Source: Jiangella alba
GTDB lineage: Bacteria > Actinomycetota > Actinomycetes > Jiangellales > Jiangellaceae
DNA length: 64,000 bases
Assembly: GCF_900106035.1 (NCBI RefSeq)
Contig: NZ_FNUC01000003.1
Location: forward strand, 1,116,001 to 1,180,000
Reading direction: 5' to 3'
Of the stretch, positions 1 through 7,980 are shown in pieces; positions within the stretch are counted from its first letter, which is position 1, and each line of letters begins with the position of its first letter. The position numbers and the translations under genes were made by a program. The notes under the pieces are model-generated. The model did no database searches. It saw only the letters and a list, made by a program, of their open reading frames with translations, and was not told the origin of the DNA.

Positions 1-246
1 ATCGGCTCGGCTCCGACGACGACCGAAGCGTTGCAGGACCCGTCCTTCACCGGCGACGCCTACAGCTCCACCTGGCAGACCGCCATCACCGACAACGCCG
101 AGCCCAATCCCCTGTGGCAGTTCCCGGCCTACGGCCAGATGGAGGTCGCGCTGGCAACGCACGTTCAGGCGGCGCTGCTGGGGGAGGAGACACCGCAAGA
201 CGCACTCGACGCGGCGAACGACGAGATGCAGGCGCTGGCGAAGTGA
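1..246 (+). CDS. Extracellular sugar-binding protein of an ABC importer (C-terminal end only)
   Basis: Only the last 81 codons lie in the window, open from base 1 and ending at TGA 244-246. The residues (TTTEALQDP, then NAEPNPLWQFPAYGQMEVAL, then a short helix ending DEMQALAK) look like the C-terminal helices of family-1 solute-binding proteins, where the last helices pack against the lobe hinge. The stop overlaps the GTG of the next gene by 4 bases, so binding protein and dehydratase are probably one operon. The sugar cannot be told from this piece. The family is judged from the tail only. Confidence 0.6.
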   Translation: MGSAPTTTEALQDPSFTGDAYSSTWQTAITDNAEPNPLWQFPAYGQMEVALATHVQAALLGEETPQDALDAANDEMQALAK

Positions 247-1451
247 CGCTCTCCGTTGCGAACGCCTCTGGAGCGGGCGCCCTCGAGGACAAGGACCTCG
301 AGATCGTCTCGGTGGAGGCCATTCCCCTGGTGGCCAGGTTCAGCGACCTCTACGGTGGTCAGGCGCCACCGGAGTGGCTGGTGCACCCGGCCGCGAGTCA
401 TCGGACGCTCCAGCGCACCGGGCAGTTCACCACGCTGGTGCGCATCACCACCGCGGGCGGGCTCCAGGGGTTGGGCGAGTGCTACGGCCTCCCCAGTCCG
501 AGGGTGACCGCCACCATCGTGGACGACATCCTTGCCCCGCTGCTCATCGGCCGGCATCCACTGGCCGTCGATCGGCTGTGGTCGACGATGTTCGACGCGA
601 TGAGTGGCGGCGGCCACGTGCGCGGCTTCTACCTCGAGGCGATGAGCGGGGCCGACATCGCGCTCTGGGACCTCAAGGGCAAGGCGCTGGGGCTTCCGGT
701 GCACGCCCTGCTCGGCGGGCCGCACCGCTCTCACATCGACGTCTACGCCAGCCCGGTGCCGATGTTCGAGCGACCGGCGCAGTCCGCCGAAGCGGCGCAG
801 CGGTTCGTGACGGAGGGCTTTCGCGCGCTCAAGCTGAAGCTCGGGCGGGGCATCGAGACCGACGTCGCGCACGCCGCCGCCGTGCGGGCTGCCATCGGCG
901 ACGACGTCGACCTGCTCGTGGATCTCAACTGCGCGTACACGTCCGATCAAGCGGTCCGCATCGGGCAGGTGCTGGCCGATCTCGGCATCACCTGGTTCGA
1001 GGAACCGGTCGCGGTCGACGACGTCGCCGGCTACCGGCGTCTGCGGCAGGCGCTCCCGCTGACCCTCGTCAACGGGGAGACACTGTTCACCCGGTTCGAC
1101 TTCAGCACCTTCCTGACCGAAGGCGCCGTCGACGTGATCATGCCCAACGTCGCACGAGCGGGCGGCATCAGCGAGTCGTACAAGATCGCCGCGCTCGCGC
1201 AGACCTTCCACACCGACATCGCGCCGCACGGCGTCGGCTCGGCCGTCGGGGTGACGGCCGGGCTGCACCTGTCGGCCGCGGTGCCGAACTTCCGGACGTT
1301 CGAGTTCAACCAGCTGCCCAACCCGCTACGGGATACCCTCCTCGTCGAGCCGTTGCGGTTGCGCGACGGCGGTCTGGACGTGCCCACGGGCCCGGGTCTC
1401 GGCATCGAGCTCGACTGGGACCGGGTCGAGGCGTTCCGCGTCGACCGGTGA
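243..1451 (+). CDS. Enolase-superfamily (mandelate racemase/muconate lactonizing type) sugar-acid dehydratase
   Basis: 402 residues from GTG 243, which overlaps the upstream stop in a GTGA junction; longer upstream starts would run into the binding-protein gene. The capping domain (about 10-140) is followed by a TIM barrel with the expected residues: KLKLG (catalytic Lys region, near 196), metal ligands in DLNCAY (near 226), WFEEPV (near 250) and NGETL (near 276), and the general-base His in APHGVGSA (near 327). Family members of this length dehydrate aldonic or aldaric acids (galactonate, glucarate, fuconate and others) to 2-keto-3-deoxy acids. The following SDR and the preceding importer fit catabolism of an imported sugar via its acid. 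The substrate is not predictable from the sequence. Confidence 0.85.
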   Translation: MTLSVANASGAGALEDKDLEIVSVEAIPLVARFSDLYGGQAPPEWLVHPAASHRTLQRTGQFTTLVRITTAGGLQGLGECYGLPSPRVTATIVDDILAPLLIGRHPLAVDRLWSTMFDAMSGGGHVRGFYLEAMSGADIALWDLKGKALGLPVHALLGGPHRSHIDVYASPVPMFERPAQSAEAAQRFVTEGFRALKLKLGRGIETDVAHAAAVRAAIGDDVDLLVDLNCAYTSDQAVRIGQVLADLGITWFEEPVAVDDVAGYRRLRQALPLTLVNGETLFTRFDFSTFLTEGAVDVIMPNVARAGGISESYKIAALAQTFHTDIAPHGVGSAVGVTAGLHLSAAVPNFRTFEFNQLPNPLRDTLLVEPLRLRDGGLDVPTGPGLGIELDWDRVEAFRVDR

Positions 1452-1476
1452 CCGGCCCGATCGACGGGAGAGGACG

Positions 1477-2271
1477 TTGGCGACACCACAGGGCTACACC
1501 GTCGTAGCGGGGGCCGCGGGCGGTATCGGCCGGGCGGTAGCCCGCCGGCTCGCGCCGAACGGCCCGCTCGCTCTCCTGGACCGCGACCAGGTGACGCTGG
1601 ACGAGCTGGCGGCGTCAGTGCGCACAGACGCCGCCGGCGAGGTCGTGGGCGTTGGGCTCGACCTCGCCGACGGTCGGCTGGTCGGCGACTGCTTCGAGCG
1701 CCTCGCCGCCGAACGCGGTGTCACCTCGCTGGCCGTGACCGTCGGCACGACGACCGGCGGGTCGCTGACGAGCCTCACGGACCAGAGCTGGGACGCGATC
1801 CTCGACTCCTGCCTGCGCACGGTCATGAACGTCATGCGGGCGGCCGTGACCGTGATGCGTGACGGAGGCTCGATCTGCGTTCTCGGGTCGGTCCACGCAC
1901 ACCAGCCGGTGCCGGGGTTTCCCGCCTACGGCGCGGCGAAGGCCGCCGTCACCGCACTGGCGCGGCAGGTCGCGGCCGAGTACGGCTCCCGCGGCATCCG
2001 CGTGAACGTCGTCACGCCCGGCTGGACCCGCACACCGCACACGGAAGCCAGGCTTGACCCCACGGACGAGCGACGGCTGCGGGAGGCGACCGCGCTGGGC
2101 TCCTTGGTCGAGCCCGACGACGTGGCCGCGGCGGTCGCGTTCCTCCTCAGCCCCGCAGCCGCGCGAGTGACCGGCGCCGAGGTGGTCGTCGACGCAGGCG
2201 CGTCGTTGCTACCGGCCGCCAGCGTGCTGCGGGACGGGCATCGCCACACTCTCGGCCTGCCGCCGCTGTAG
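1477..2271 (+). CDS. Short-chain dehydrogenase/reductase (SDR)
   Basis: 264 residues from TTG 1477, preceded by GGGAGAGGA at proper spacing, 25 bases after the dehydratase. A Rossmann glycine motif GAAGGIG (near residue 12) binds NAD(P). The catalytic Ser (near 137) lies in LGSVHAHQP and the Tyr-x3-Lys is YGAAK (near 150-154). The C-terminal GAEVVVDAGAS is typical of classical SDRs. With the enolase-type dehydratase it probably oxidises or reduces a sugar, lactone precursor or keto-acid intermediate. SDR sequence alone does not give the substrate. Confidence 0.85.
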   Translation: MATPQGYTVVAGAAGGIGRAVARRLAPNGPLALLDRDQVTLDELAASVRTDAAGEVVGVGLDLADGRLVGDCFERLAAERGVTSLAVTVGTTTGGSLTSLTDQSWDAILDSCLRTVMNVMRAAVTVMRDGGSICVLGSVHAHQPVPGFPAYGAAKAAVTALARQVAAEYGSRGIRVNVVTPGWTRTPHTEARLDPTDERRLREATALGSLVEPDDVAAAVAFLLSPAAARVTGAEVVVDAGASLLPAASVLRDGHRHTLGLPPL

Positions 2272-2396
2272 GCGTTTCGCGGCTCCACCAGCGCAGACGG
2301 CTCCGGTGCCGACGCACGTGGCGCTCGCGGCCGAGGCGTCCCCTCCCGGTCGGGCGCGTCACGCCCAACTCGCCCGCGTTCGTGCGCATTTCAACC

Positions 2397-2432
2397 TTGT
2401 TGGTAGATCGTATTTCGGATATCGTCAGCCCA
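2397..2432 (+). promoter_or_regulatory. Putative promoter giving a leaderless transcript for the GH30-like gene
   Basis: TTGTTG (2397-2402), a 17-base spacer and TATCGT (2420-2425) place the expected transcription start at or next to the ATG at 2432. No Shine-Dalgarno sequence precedes that ATG. Leaderless mRNAs are common in actinobacteria. This is a reading by eye only. Confidence 0.4.
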
Positions 2433-3922
2433 TGTCCAATGACGCGCATCACACTCAGGCAGTGACACCGCGCCTCAGCCGCCGCTCGTTCGTCGCAGGC
2501 GCCGGGGCCGCGGCGGCGATGGCGCTGGCCATGCCCCGCGGCGCCGTCGCGGCGCCGGCGGTGATCGGCGGCGACACCTACGTCGTGCAGTGGCGCAAGC
2601 CGCGGCAGACCCTGCTCGGGCTCGGCTACGAGATCCAGAGCGACTCGATCGGCTCGGGCAACAACGGCCTGCCCGACGCCACGACCTCCGTCCCGCACGA
2701 CCTCGTGGAGCGGGAACGGAACCGGTTCTACCGGGAGATGCTGAGAGGCGGCGGCGACCGCGGCTTCCGCTACTGCCGGCTGGCGATGGGGCTGTACCTC
2801 CGCGGCCTCACCCCGGACCAGAAGAACGTCATCGGCCGCTGGCCGGAGCAGCTGGCAGAGCTGCGCGACATGATGGTGAAGGGCCGGGTCGAGGGCCTGC
2901 AGGTCGAGTACTGGTCGCCGACGCCCGCCTGGAAGTCCAACGACTCCTACATCCGCGGCACGCTCAAGAGCGGGGACCAGGCGTTCCTCAGCGACTTCGC
3001 CGACGCGCTCGTCCAGGACGTCCGGTACCTGCAGGACAACGGCCTGCCGGTGTCGTGGTGGGGCCTGCAGAACGAGCCGAGCGTGTCGACCTTCTACTCG
3101 ACCTGCACCTACACCGGCGACCTCTACTACAACGCCTTCCGCACCGCCGCCAGCCGGATGCGCTCCACCTTCCCGCGCATCCGCATCCACGCCAACAGCC
3201 AGGACGGCCAGCACGGCCCCGGCGTCGACCGGATCCGCGCCGACCGGGGCAGCCTGGCCCTGGTCGACGGCTGGACCTGGCACCGCATCGGCACGAACAC
3301 CGACGAGCTGCTTCCCGGCCGTGGTGGCTTCGCCGCCGACAACGAGCACCGGGCCGTCTTCAACAACGAGTTCGAGTACCTCTCGTGGGACCTCAGCCGC
3401 AAGCCCTGGTACACCGTCAACACCGCGCAGTCGGTCATGAACTGGATGGTCTTCCACGACTCGCCCACCTGGATCTGGCTGCACGCGCTCAAGCCCACCT
3501 ACAACTCCGAGGCGCTCGGGTACTCGCTCGGGTTCTGGCGGCCCTGGGACGACGACGATGACAGCCACTTCCCGGACCTGGAGAAGGGGCACTGGACCTG
3601 GAACCCGATGAACTGGAACGGCGTGGCCGGATTCCTGCGGCACCTGCCGTGGGACTCCGTGCGCGTCGAGGTCGACGAGCCCGCGATCGACGGCGACCAC
3701 CGCGTCATGGCCTGGCAGGCGCCCGGCGGCGCGCGTTCGTTCGTCGTGACCAACCGGACCGCGACGCCGTACACGTTCGCGATCCGGGTCGGCGCGAACG
3801 ACGGCTTCACCGGCAGCCGCTACGCCCACGACGTCAACGCCGCCGACCTCGGAAGAAGGACGGGCGACGTCCTCACCGTCGAAGTCCCGGCGTACTCCAT
3901 CGAGTTCTGGTCCGAGGTCTAG
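2432..3922 (+). CDS. Secreted clan-A glycoside hydrolase, GH30-like
   Basis: 496 residues from ATG 2432; an upstream in-frame GTG at 2306 would put about 40 extra residues before the signal, so it is rejected. The N-terminus carries a twin-arginine signal (LSRRSFVAG, then a hydrophobic Ala-rich stretch to AVAAPAV), so it is exported folded. The barrel has LQNEPS near residue 215 (acid/base Glu following Asn, a clan-A hallmark) and FNNEFEY near 313 (candidate nucleophile Glu). The C-terminal part after about residue 410 resembles the beta-domain that accompanies GH30 barrels. GH30 enzymes cleave beta-linked glucosides, xylans, galactans or fucosides; I cannot say which. A carbohydrate-binding-type protein follows 10 bases later. 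Confidence 0.7.
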   Translation: MSNDAHHTQAVTPRLSRRSFVAGAGAAAAMALAMPRGAVAAPAVIGGDTYVVQWRKPRQTLLGLGYEIQSDSIGSGNNGLPDATTSVPHDLVERERNRFYREMLRGGGDRGFRYCRLAMGLYLRGLTPDQKNVIGRWPEQLAELRDMMVKGRVEGLQVEYWSPTPAWKSNDSYIRGTLKSGDQAFLSDFADALVQDVRYLQDNGLPVSWWGLQNEPSVSTFYSTCTYTGDLYYNAFRTAASRMRSTFPRIRIHANSQDGQHGPGVDRIRADRGSLALVDGWTWHRIGTNTDELLPGRGGFAADNEHRAVFNNEFEYLSWDLSRKPWYTVNTAQSVMNWMVFHDSPTWIWLHALKPTYNSEALGYSLGFWRPWDDDDDSHFPDLEKGHWTWNPMNWNGVAGFLRHLPWDSVRVEVDEPAIDGDHRVMAWQAPGGARSFVVTNRTATPYTFAIRVGANDGFTGSRYAHDVNAADLGRRTGDVLTVEVPAYSIEFWSEV

Positions 3923-3932
3923 GAGGCCGATC

Positions 3933-4946
3933 GTGAACACCGTGACCCAGACCTCGGCCGCCGCCCAGGCCGACGTCGACATCGTCATCGACAACCCGCA
4001 GGCCACGCTCACCGGGACGTGGCAGACCTCGACGTTCCAGAAGAACTTCTACGGCGCCGACTACGCGTTCACCAACCGCAGCGCCGTCTCGCCTTCGCCG
4101 CGCGTGGCCCGGTGGACCCCGGACCTCCCGGGACCCGGCAGCTACACCGTCGCGGTGTGGCTGCCCGACGGCAACAACGACCGGTCCGACGCGGTGACCT
4201 ACCGGGTCCGGCACGACGGGGGAGAGTGGGCCTTCGTCCTGGACCAGACCATCGGGGGCGGCTACTGGCGTCAGCTCGGCCGCGGGCCGCTGACCTTCAG
4301 CGGCGACGGCACCGAGTACCTCGAGCTGCGGGTCGCCGACGTGGAGCCCAGGCCCGGCAACGCGCCGACCTACGTACAGGTCGACGCCGTGCGCTTCGCC
4401 ACGCCGCCACCGCCGCTGACAAGCGCTCCCGCCGGCGTCGGCGCGGCCGTCGCGCGAAACTACGCCGAGATCACCTGGCAGCCGCTCGACGGCGCCGCCG
4501 GTTACGTCGTGAGCCGTGCGCTCGGCGCAGGTGAGCCCGAGGAGGTCGCGGAGGTCCAGGGAACCGGGTACCTCGACCTGTCGCTCGATCCGCGCCAGTC
4601 GTATCACTTCACCGTGGCGGGCGTCAACGGCGCGGGCCTCGGGCCGGCCTCCGCCGCGGTGCCGGCACGGTACACCGCCGGTGTGCCGCTCGAGGCCGTC
4701 CAGGGCCTCGTGGTCGCCAAGGACGGCGCCAACGCGGTACTGCAGTGGCAGCCCTCGTTCGACGCCACCAGCTATCGCGTCGAACGGGCACCGGTCAGCG
4801 GCCGGCCCGGCACGGTGATCGCCACCGTCGACGGCACGACCTTCGTCGACACGCCCCCCGGACCCGAGGCGCACTACATCGTGCGGTCCGTCAACCAACG
4901 CGGCGCCTGCCTGCTGTCGTCGTGGCAGGTCACCTGGATGCGCTGA
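3933..4946 (+). CDS. Golvesin-type/fibronectin type III domain protein
   Basis: 337 residues from GTG 3933, preceded by AGGAGG. Residues about 10-150 (starting VDIVIDNPQATLTGTWQTS) look like the golvesin C-terminal-type beta-sandwich found next to secreted hydrolases. Two fibronectin type III repeats follow (about 155-245 and 250-335; AEITWQPLDGAAGYVVSR and AVLQWQPSFDATSYRVER). No signal peptide is visible, which is odd for domains that normally work outside the cell. The gene begins 10 bases after the TAT-exported hydrolase but in another frame, so it may be the detached C-terminal half of a once longer enzyme. Confidence 0.7.
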   Translation: MNTVTQTSAAAQADVDIVIDNPQATLTGTWQTSTFQKNFYGADYAFTNRSAVSPSPRVARWTPDLPGPGSYTVAVWLPDGNNDRSDAVTYRVRHDGGEWAFVLDQTIGGGYWRQLGRGPLTFSGDGTEYLELRVADVEPRPGNAPTYVQVDAVRFATPPPPLTSAPAGVGAAVARNYAEITWQPLDGAAGYVVSRALGAGEPEEVAEVQGTGYLDLSLDPRQSYHFTVAGVNGAGLGPASAAVPARYTAGVPLEAVQGLVVAKDGANAVLQWQPSFDATSYRVERAPVSGRPGTVIATVDGTTFVDTPPGPEAHYIVRSVNQRGACLLSSWQVTWMR

Positions 4947-4960
4947 CCATGCCGCCGCCG

Positions 4961-4998
4961 GAGCGCCCCTCGCCCGCCGACACGGCCGAGGGGCGCTC
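4961..4998 (+). terminator. Rho-independent-type terminator hairpin
   Basis: A perfect 12-base inverted repeat, GAGCGCCCCTCG (4961-4972) with CGAGGGGCGCTC (4987-4998), sits 15 bases after the stop of the golvesin/FN3 gene and closes that operon. No long T tract follows, as is usual in this kind of genome. Confidence 0.8.
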
Positions 4999-5177
4999 CG
5001 CCACATCTGCCAGTGGCGATCACGACCCTTGAACGGGAATGGCGCCCACCCTCGAGCGGTCTCGGTCCTCGAGCGTGGCCGACGGCCCGACGAGCTGTTC
5101 GTCGATTCTCCAGGTGGCATCGCGACCGCGCGGCTCGCGGTATCGACCGTCGTGAGCGCCAGCTTGGCGCCCTACCA

Positions 5178-5195
5178 AATTCATCTGTCTTATAG
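5178..5195. promoter_or_regulatory. Candidate GntR/FCD operator (site E)
   Basis: Read on the minus strand this stretch gives AGACAGATGAATTTG, matching the word AGATnnGATGAwT found before every unit of the fucose locus. It lies about 60 bases upstream of the stronger copy at 5242. Confidence 0.35.
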
Positions 5196-5240
5196 AGCAA
5201 GGTTCGCCTCCTCGAGTGGGCTGGACGGATGGCACGCCGT

Positions 5241-5259
5241 TATAGATATGATGAATGCG
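5241..5259. promoter_or_regulatory. Candidate GntR/FCD operator over a -10 box (site A)
   Basis: TATAGATATGATGAATGCG contains the 12-base word ATAGATATGATG, found again at 17638-17649 before the importer operon. TATGAT at 5247-5252 would serve as a -10 element for the dehydrogenase operon starting at 5295, so binding here would block transcription. The regulator is inferred to be the product of 8982-9728. Confidence 0.5.
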
Positions 5260-5294
5260 AGCGGATGGGTCCTGGATCAGGCTGAGGAGCAGCA

Positions 5295-6326
5295 GTGAGA
5301 GCAGCGACATATCACGGTGCGCGCACCATCGTGCTGGACGAACGACCACCTCCGGCCCCGCCAGGCCCTGGGCAGATCCAGATCGCGGTGGCGTACACCG
5401 GGATCTGTGGCACCGATCTGCACATCTTCCACGGAGACATGGACGCGCGAGTTCAGCCGCCGACGGTCATCGGCCACGAGATGTCCGGTCGCATCGCCGC
5501 GCTAGGTGCGGGGACGACGGGTTGGGAGATCGGTGCGCCGGTTACGGTCATGCCGACGCGATCGTGCGGCGGCTGCGCGGCATGCAGGCGAGGCTTGGCC
5601 CACATTTGCCATCGGCTGGACTTCATCGGCATCGACTCACCCGGGGCGATGCAGTCGCTCTGGACGGTGCCGGCCGACCTGGTCATCGCGCTTCCGCGCG
5701 GCCTGCCTTTGGAGTTCGCGACGCTGGCCGAGCCGGCAGCGGTGGCCGTCCACGACGTACGTCGAGCGAGAGTCACCGGCGATGACTTCGTCGTGGTGGT
5801 CGGCGGCGGCCCGGTAGGCCTGCTGATCGCGGCAGTTGCCACACGTGAAGGTGCTCGAGTCCTCGTGGTGGAGCCTGACCCGTTCCGCCGCTCCGTGTCC
5901 ATGCAGATCGGCATCGAGGCGATCGATCCCCGACACCACGACGTGTCGGCTTTCGTTGCGGATCGAACCGACGGCGCCGGAGCCGACGTCGCGTTCGAGG
6001 TCTCCGGCGCAACGGATGGCGTCACCACGGCGGTCGACGTCCTGACCACACGCGGCCGGCTCATCATGGTCGCGATCCACCCCAAGCCCCGCGAGGTGAA
6101 TCTGCACCGGTTCTTCTGGCGAGAGCTGGAACTGCTCGGCGCGCGGCTGTACGAGCGCAGCGACTTCGAGGAAGCGGTCGGTCTGGTAGCAGAAGGCGCG
6201 ATCCCTGCAAAGCAACTGATCTCCCGGGTGCAGCCGTTCGAGGACGTGGCCGCGGCCTTCGAAGCTCTCGAGAGCCGTGGTGGCGTCATGAAGGTGCTCG
6301 TCGATTGCCGGGACGGTGTCCGATGA
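5295..6326 (+). CDS. Zinc-dependent medium-chain alcohol/sugar dehydrogenase
   Basis: 343 residues from GTG 5295, after GAGGAGCAGC. The catalytic zinc site is visible as Cys in TGICGTD (near 38) and His-Glu in GHEMSG. The structural zinc lobe has four Cys in CGGCAACRRGLAHIC (near 93-107). The NAD-binding motif is VVGGGPVGLL (near 170). This is the threonine/sorbitol/polyol dehydrogenase branch. It opens the plus-strand fucose operon (dehydrogenase, SDR, lactonase, aldo/keto reductase, all overlapping), so it may oxidise fucose or a late intermediate, or reduce lactaldehyde to propanediol; the sequence does not decide. Confidence 0.85.
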   Translation: MRAATYHGARTIVLDERPPPAPPGPGQIQIAVAYTGICGTDLHIFHGDMDARVQPPTVIGHEMSGRIAALGAGTTGWEIGAPVTVMPTRSCGGCAACRRGLAHICHRLDFIGIDSPGAMQSLWTVPADLVIALPRGLPLEFATLAEPAAVAVHDVRRARVTGDDFVVVVGGGPVGLLIAAVATREGARVLVVEPDPFRRSVSMQIGIEAIDPRHHDVSAFVADRTDGAGADVAFEVSGATDGVTTAVDVLTTRGRLIMVAIHPKPREVNLHRFFWRELELLGARLYERSDFEEAVGLVAEGAIPAKQLISRVQPFEDVAAAFEALESRGGVMKVLVDCRDGVR

Positions 6327-7081
6327 GGCTGTTCGACCTGACTGGGCGCATCGCTGTGGTGACGGGGGCCCGCCGCGGCATCGGCCTCGCCATGGCCAGT
6401 GCCCTGGCACAGGCTGGGGCGGACATCGTCGGCGTCTCGGCGCAGCTCGAGGAGTCCGGTAGTGAAGTCGAGCGTCAGGTGAGAGCAGCAGGCCGTCAGT
6501 TCACGGCGCTGCGGGCCGATCTCGCCGATCGCGTCGCCGTCAGAGATCTGGCGCGGACACTGACGGGGCTCGGGCCGATCGACGTGCTGGTGAACAACGG
6601 CGGGACGATTGCGCGCACGCCGGCTGCCGAGCACGCCGACGAGACCTGGGATCATGTCCTGGAGGTCAATCTGACGAGTCAGTTCGTGCTCAGCCGCGAG
6701 CTCGGCCGGCAGATGGTGGCTCGCGGTCACGGAAAGATCATCTTCACTGCGTCATTGCTGTCGTTCCAGGGCGGCATCAACGTGCCCGGCTACACGGCGT
6801 CGAAGTCGGCCATCGCGGGGCTGACCAAAGCGCTTGCGAACGAATGGGCGGCGCGCGGCGTGAACGTCAACGCAGTCGCACCCGGCTATATCGCCACGGA
6901 CAACACTCGGGCGCTACGCGACGACCAGGACCGCAGCCGGTCCATCCTCGAACGCATCCCGGCCGGACGGTGGGGACGGCCCGATGACCTCGCTGGCGCA
7001 ACGGTGTTTCTCGCATCGAATGCGTCCGACTATGTCAACGGTGTGGTCCTGCCCGTGGACGGCGGCTGGCTGGGCCGCTGA
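6323..7081 (+). CDS. SDR, probable 2-keto-3-deoxy-L-fuconate (or related keto-acid) dehydrogenase
   Basis: 252 residues from ATG 6323, overlapping the previous stop (ATGA). It has TGARRGIG (near 13-20), LVNNGG (near 92), the catalytic Ser in TASLLSFQGG, YTASK (Tyr/Lys) and the C-terminal NGVVLPVDGGW. It resembles the gluconate/2-deoxygluconate dehydrogenase type of SDR. In the non-phosphorylated L-fucose route an SDR oxidises 2-keto-3-deoxy-L-fuconate. Its place between lactonase and dehydrogenases makes that the best guess. I see no diketo-acid hydrolase of the FAH type nearby that would complete that branch. Confidence 0.75.
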   Translation: MRLFDLTGRIAVVTGARRGIGLAMASALAQAGADIVGVSAQLEESGSEVERQVRAAGRQFTALRADLADRVAVRDLARTLTGLGPIDVLVNNGGTIARTPAAEHADETWDHVLEVNLTSQFVLSRELGRQMVARGHGKIIFTASLLSFQGGINVPGYTASKSAIAGLTKALANEWAARGVNVNAVAPGYIATDNTRALRDDQDRSRSILERIPAGRWGRPDDLAGATVFLASNASDYVNGVVLPVDGGWLGR

Positions 7082-7980
7082 TGCATCACCTGTACGGCCG
7101 CCGCGGCCCGGTCGTCGACGCCCACCACCACCTCTGGGCTCGGTCCCGTCATCCGCAGCGCTGGATCGATCCAGTGACGATGGCCGCGATCGACGCCGAT
7201 TTCCTCCCCGCCGACCTCGAACCGCTCCTGCGCGACGCGGGCGTCGAGCAGACGATCGTCGTGCAGTCCGTGCCGTCCGAGCAGGAAACCGTGGACCTGC
7301 TCGCCACAGCGGCGCGCGAGCCGCTCATCGGTGGTGTGGTCGGCTGGGTGGACCTGGCCGCCCCGGACATCGCTGCGCGGCTGGACCGGCTGCGCGCCGC
7401 CGACGGCGGAGATCAGCTGGTCGGGATCCGCCATCTGGTGCAGGACGAACCAGACCCGGAGTTCCTCGACCGCTTTGACATCCGGCGCGGGATCGCCGCC
7501 GTTGGCCGAGCCGGGCTCGTCTTCGATCTGCTCGTCCGCGAGCACCAACTCGACGCCGCTGTCCGCCTCGCAGACGACATCCAGGAAACAGCCTTCGTCC
7601 TCGACCATCTCGGAAAGCCCGCACTCGCGACACGCGACATCGGTGCCTGGGCGCGCGGCCTGTCCCGCCTGGCCGCCCTGCCGAACGTCTCGTCGAAGCT
7701 ATCCGGTCTGGTCACCGAAGCCGACTGGCGGACGTGGGCGATCGGCGACCTGGCCCCTGCCGTCGAGTACGCCCTTGACGTCTTCGGGCCCGAGCGCACG
7801 ATGTTCGGCTCGGACTGGCCGGTGAGCCTGCTGGCCACGTCCTACCCCTCCTGGATCGAGACGGTATCGGAGTTGATCTCCGACCTGGACGAGGACGGGC
7901 GAGCTGCAGTGTGGCGCGGAACGGCGCGGGAGGTCTACGGGCTGAAGGCCACACCGCCGATCGACAACCAGGAGGACTGA
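7081..7980 (+). CDS. Amidohydrolase-family L-fuconolactonase (sugar lactonase)
   Basis: 299 residues; the ATG overlaps the SDR stop by one base (TGATG). It has the metal-binding DAHHHLW at residues about 14-20, VVGWVDL, IRHLVQDEPD, LDHLGKP and the C-terminal FGSDWPV, which carries the conserved Asp. These are hallmarks of the COG3618 group (L-fuconolactonase, L-rhamnono-lactonase, dicarboxylate lactonases). It hydrolyses the lactone formed by the aldose dehydrogenase encoded next (7980-8966), giving the acid that L-fuconate dehydratase (9786-11141, opposite strand) uses. The L-fucose assignment rests on those two neighbours. Confidence 0.8.
   Translation: MHHLYGRRGPVVDAHHHLWARSRHPQRWIDPVTMAAIDADFLPADLEPLLRDAGVEQTIVVQSVPSEQETVDLLATAAREPLIGGVVGWVDLAAPDIAARLDRLRAADGGDQLVGIRHLVQDEPDPEFLDRFDIRRGIAAVGRAGLVFDLLVREHQLDAAVRLADDIQETAFVLDHLGKPALATRDIGAWARGLSRLAALPNVSSKLSGLVTEADWRTWAIGDLAPAVEYALDVFGPERTMFGSDWPVSLLATSYPSWIETVSELISDLDEDGRAAVWRGTAREVYGLKATPPIDNQED

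Noticed and set aside
2147-4012. 621-codon minus-strand frame
   Set aside because: Antisense of the TAT-exported GH30-like hydrolase; composition is that of a third-position shadow.
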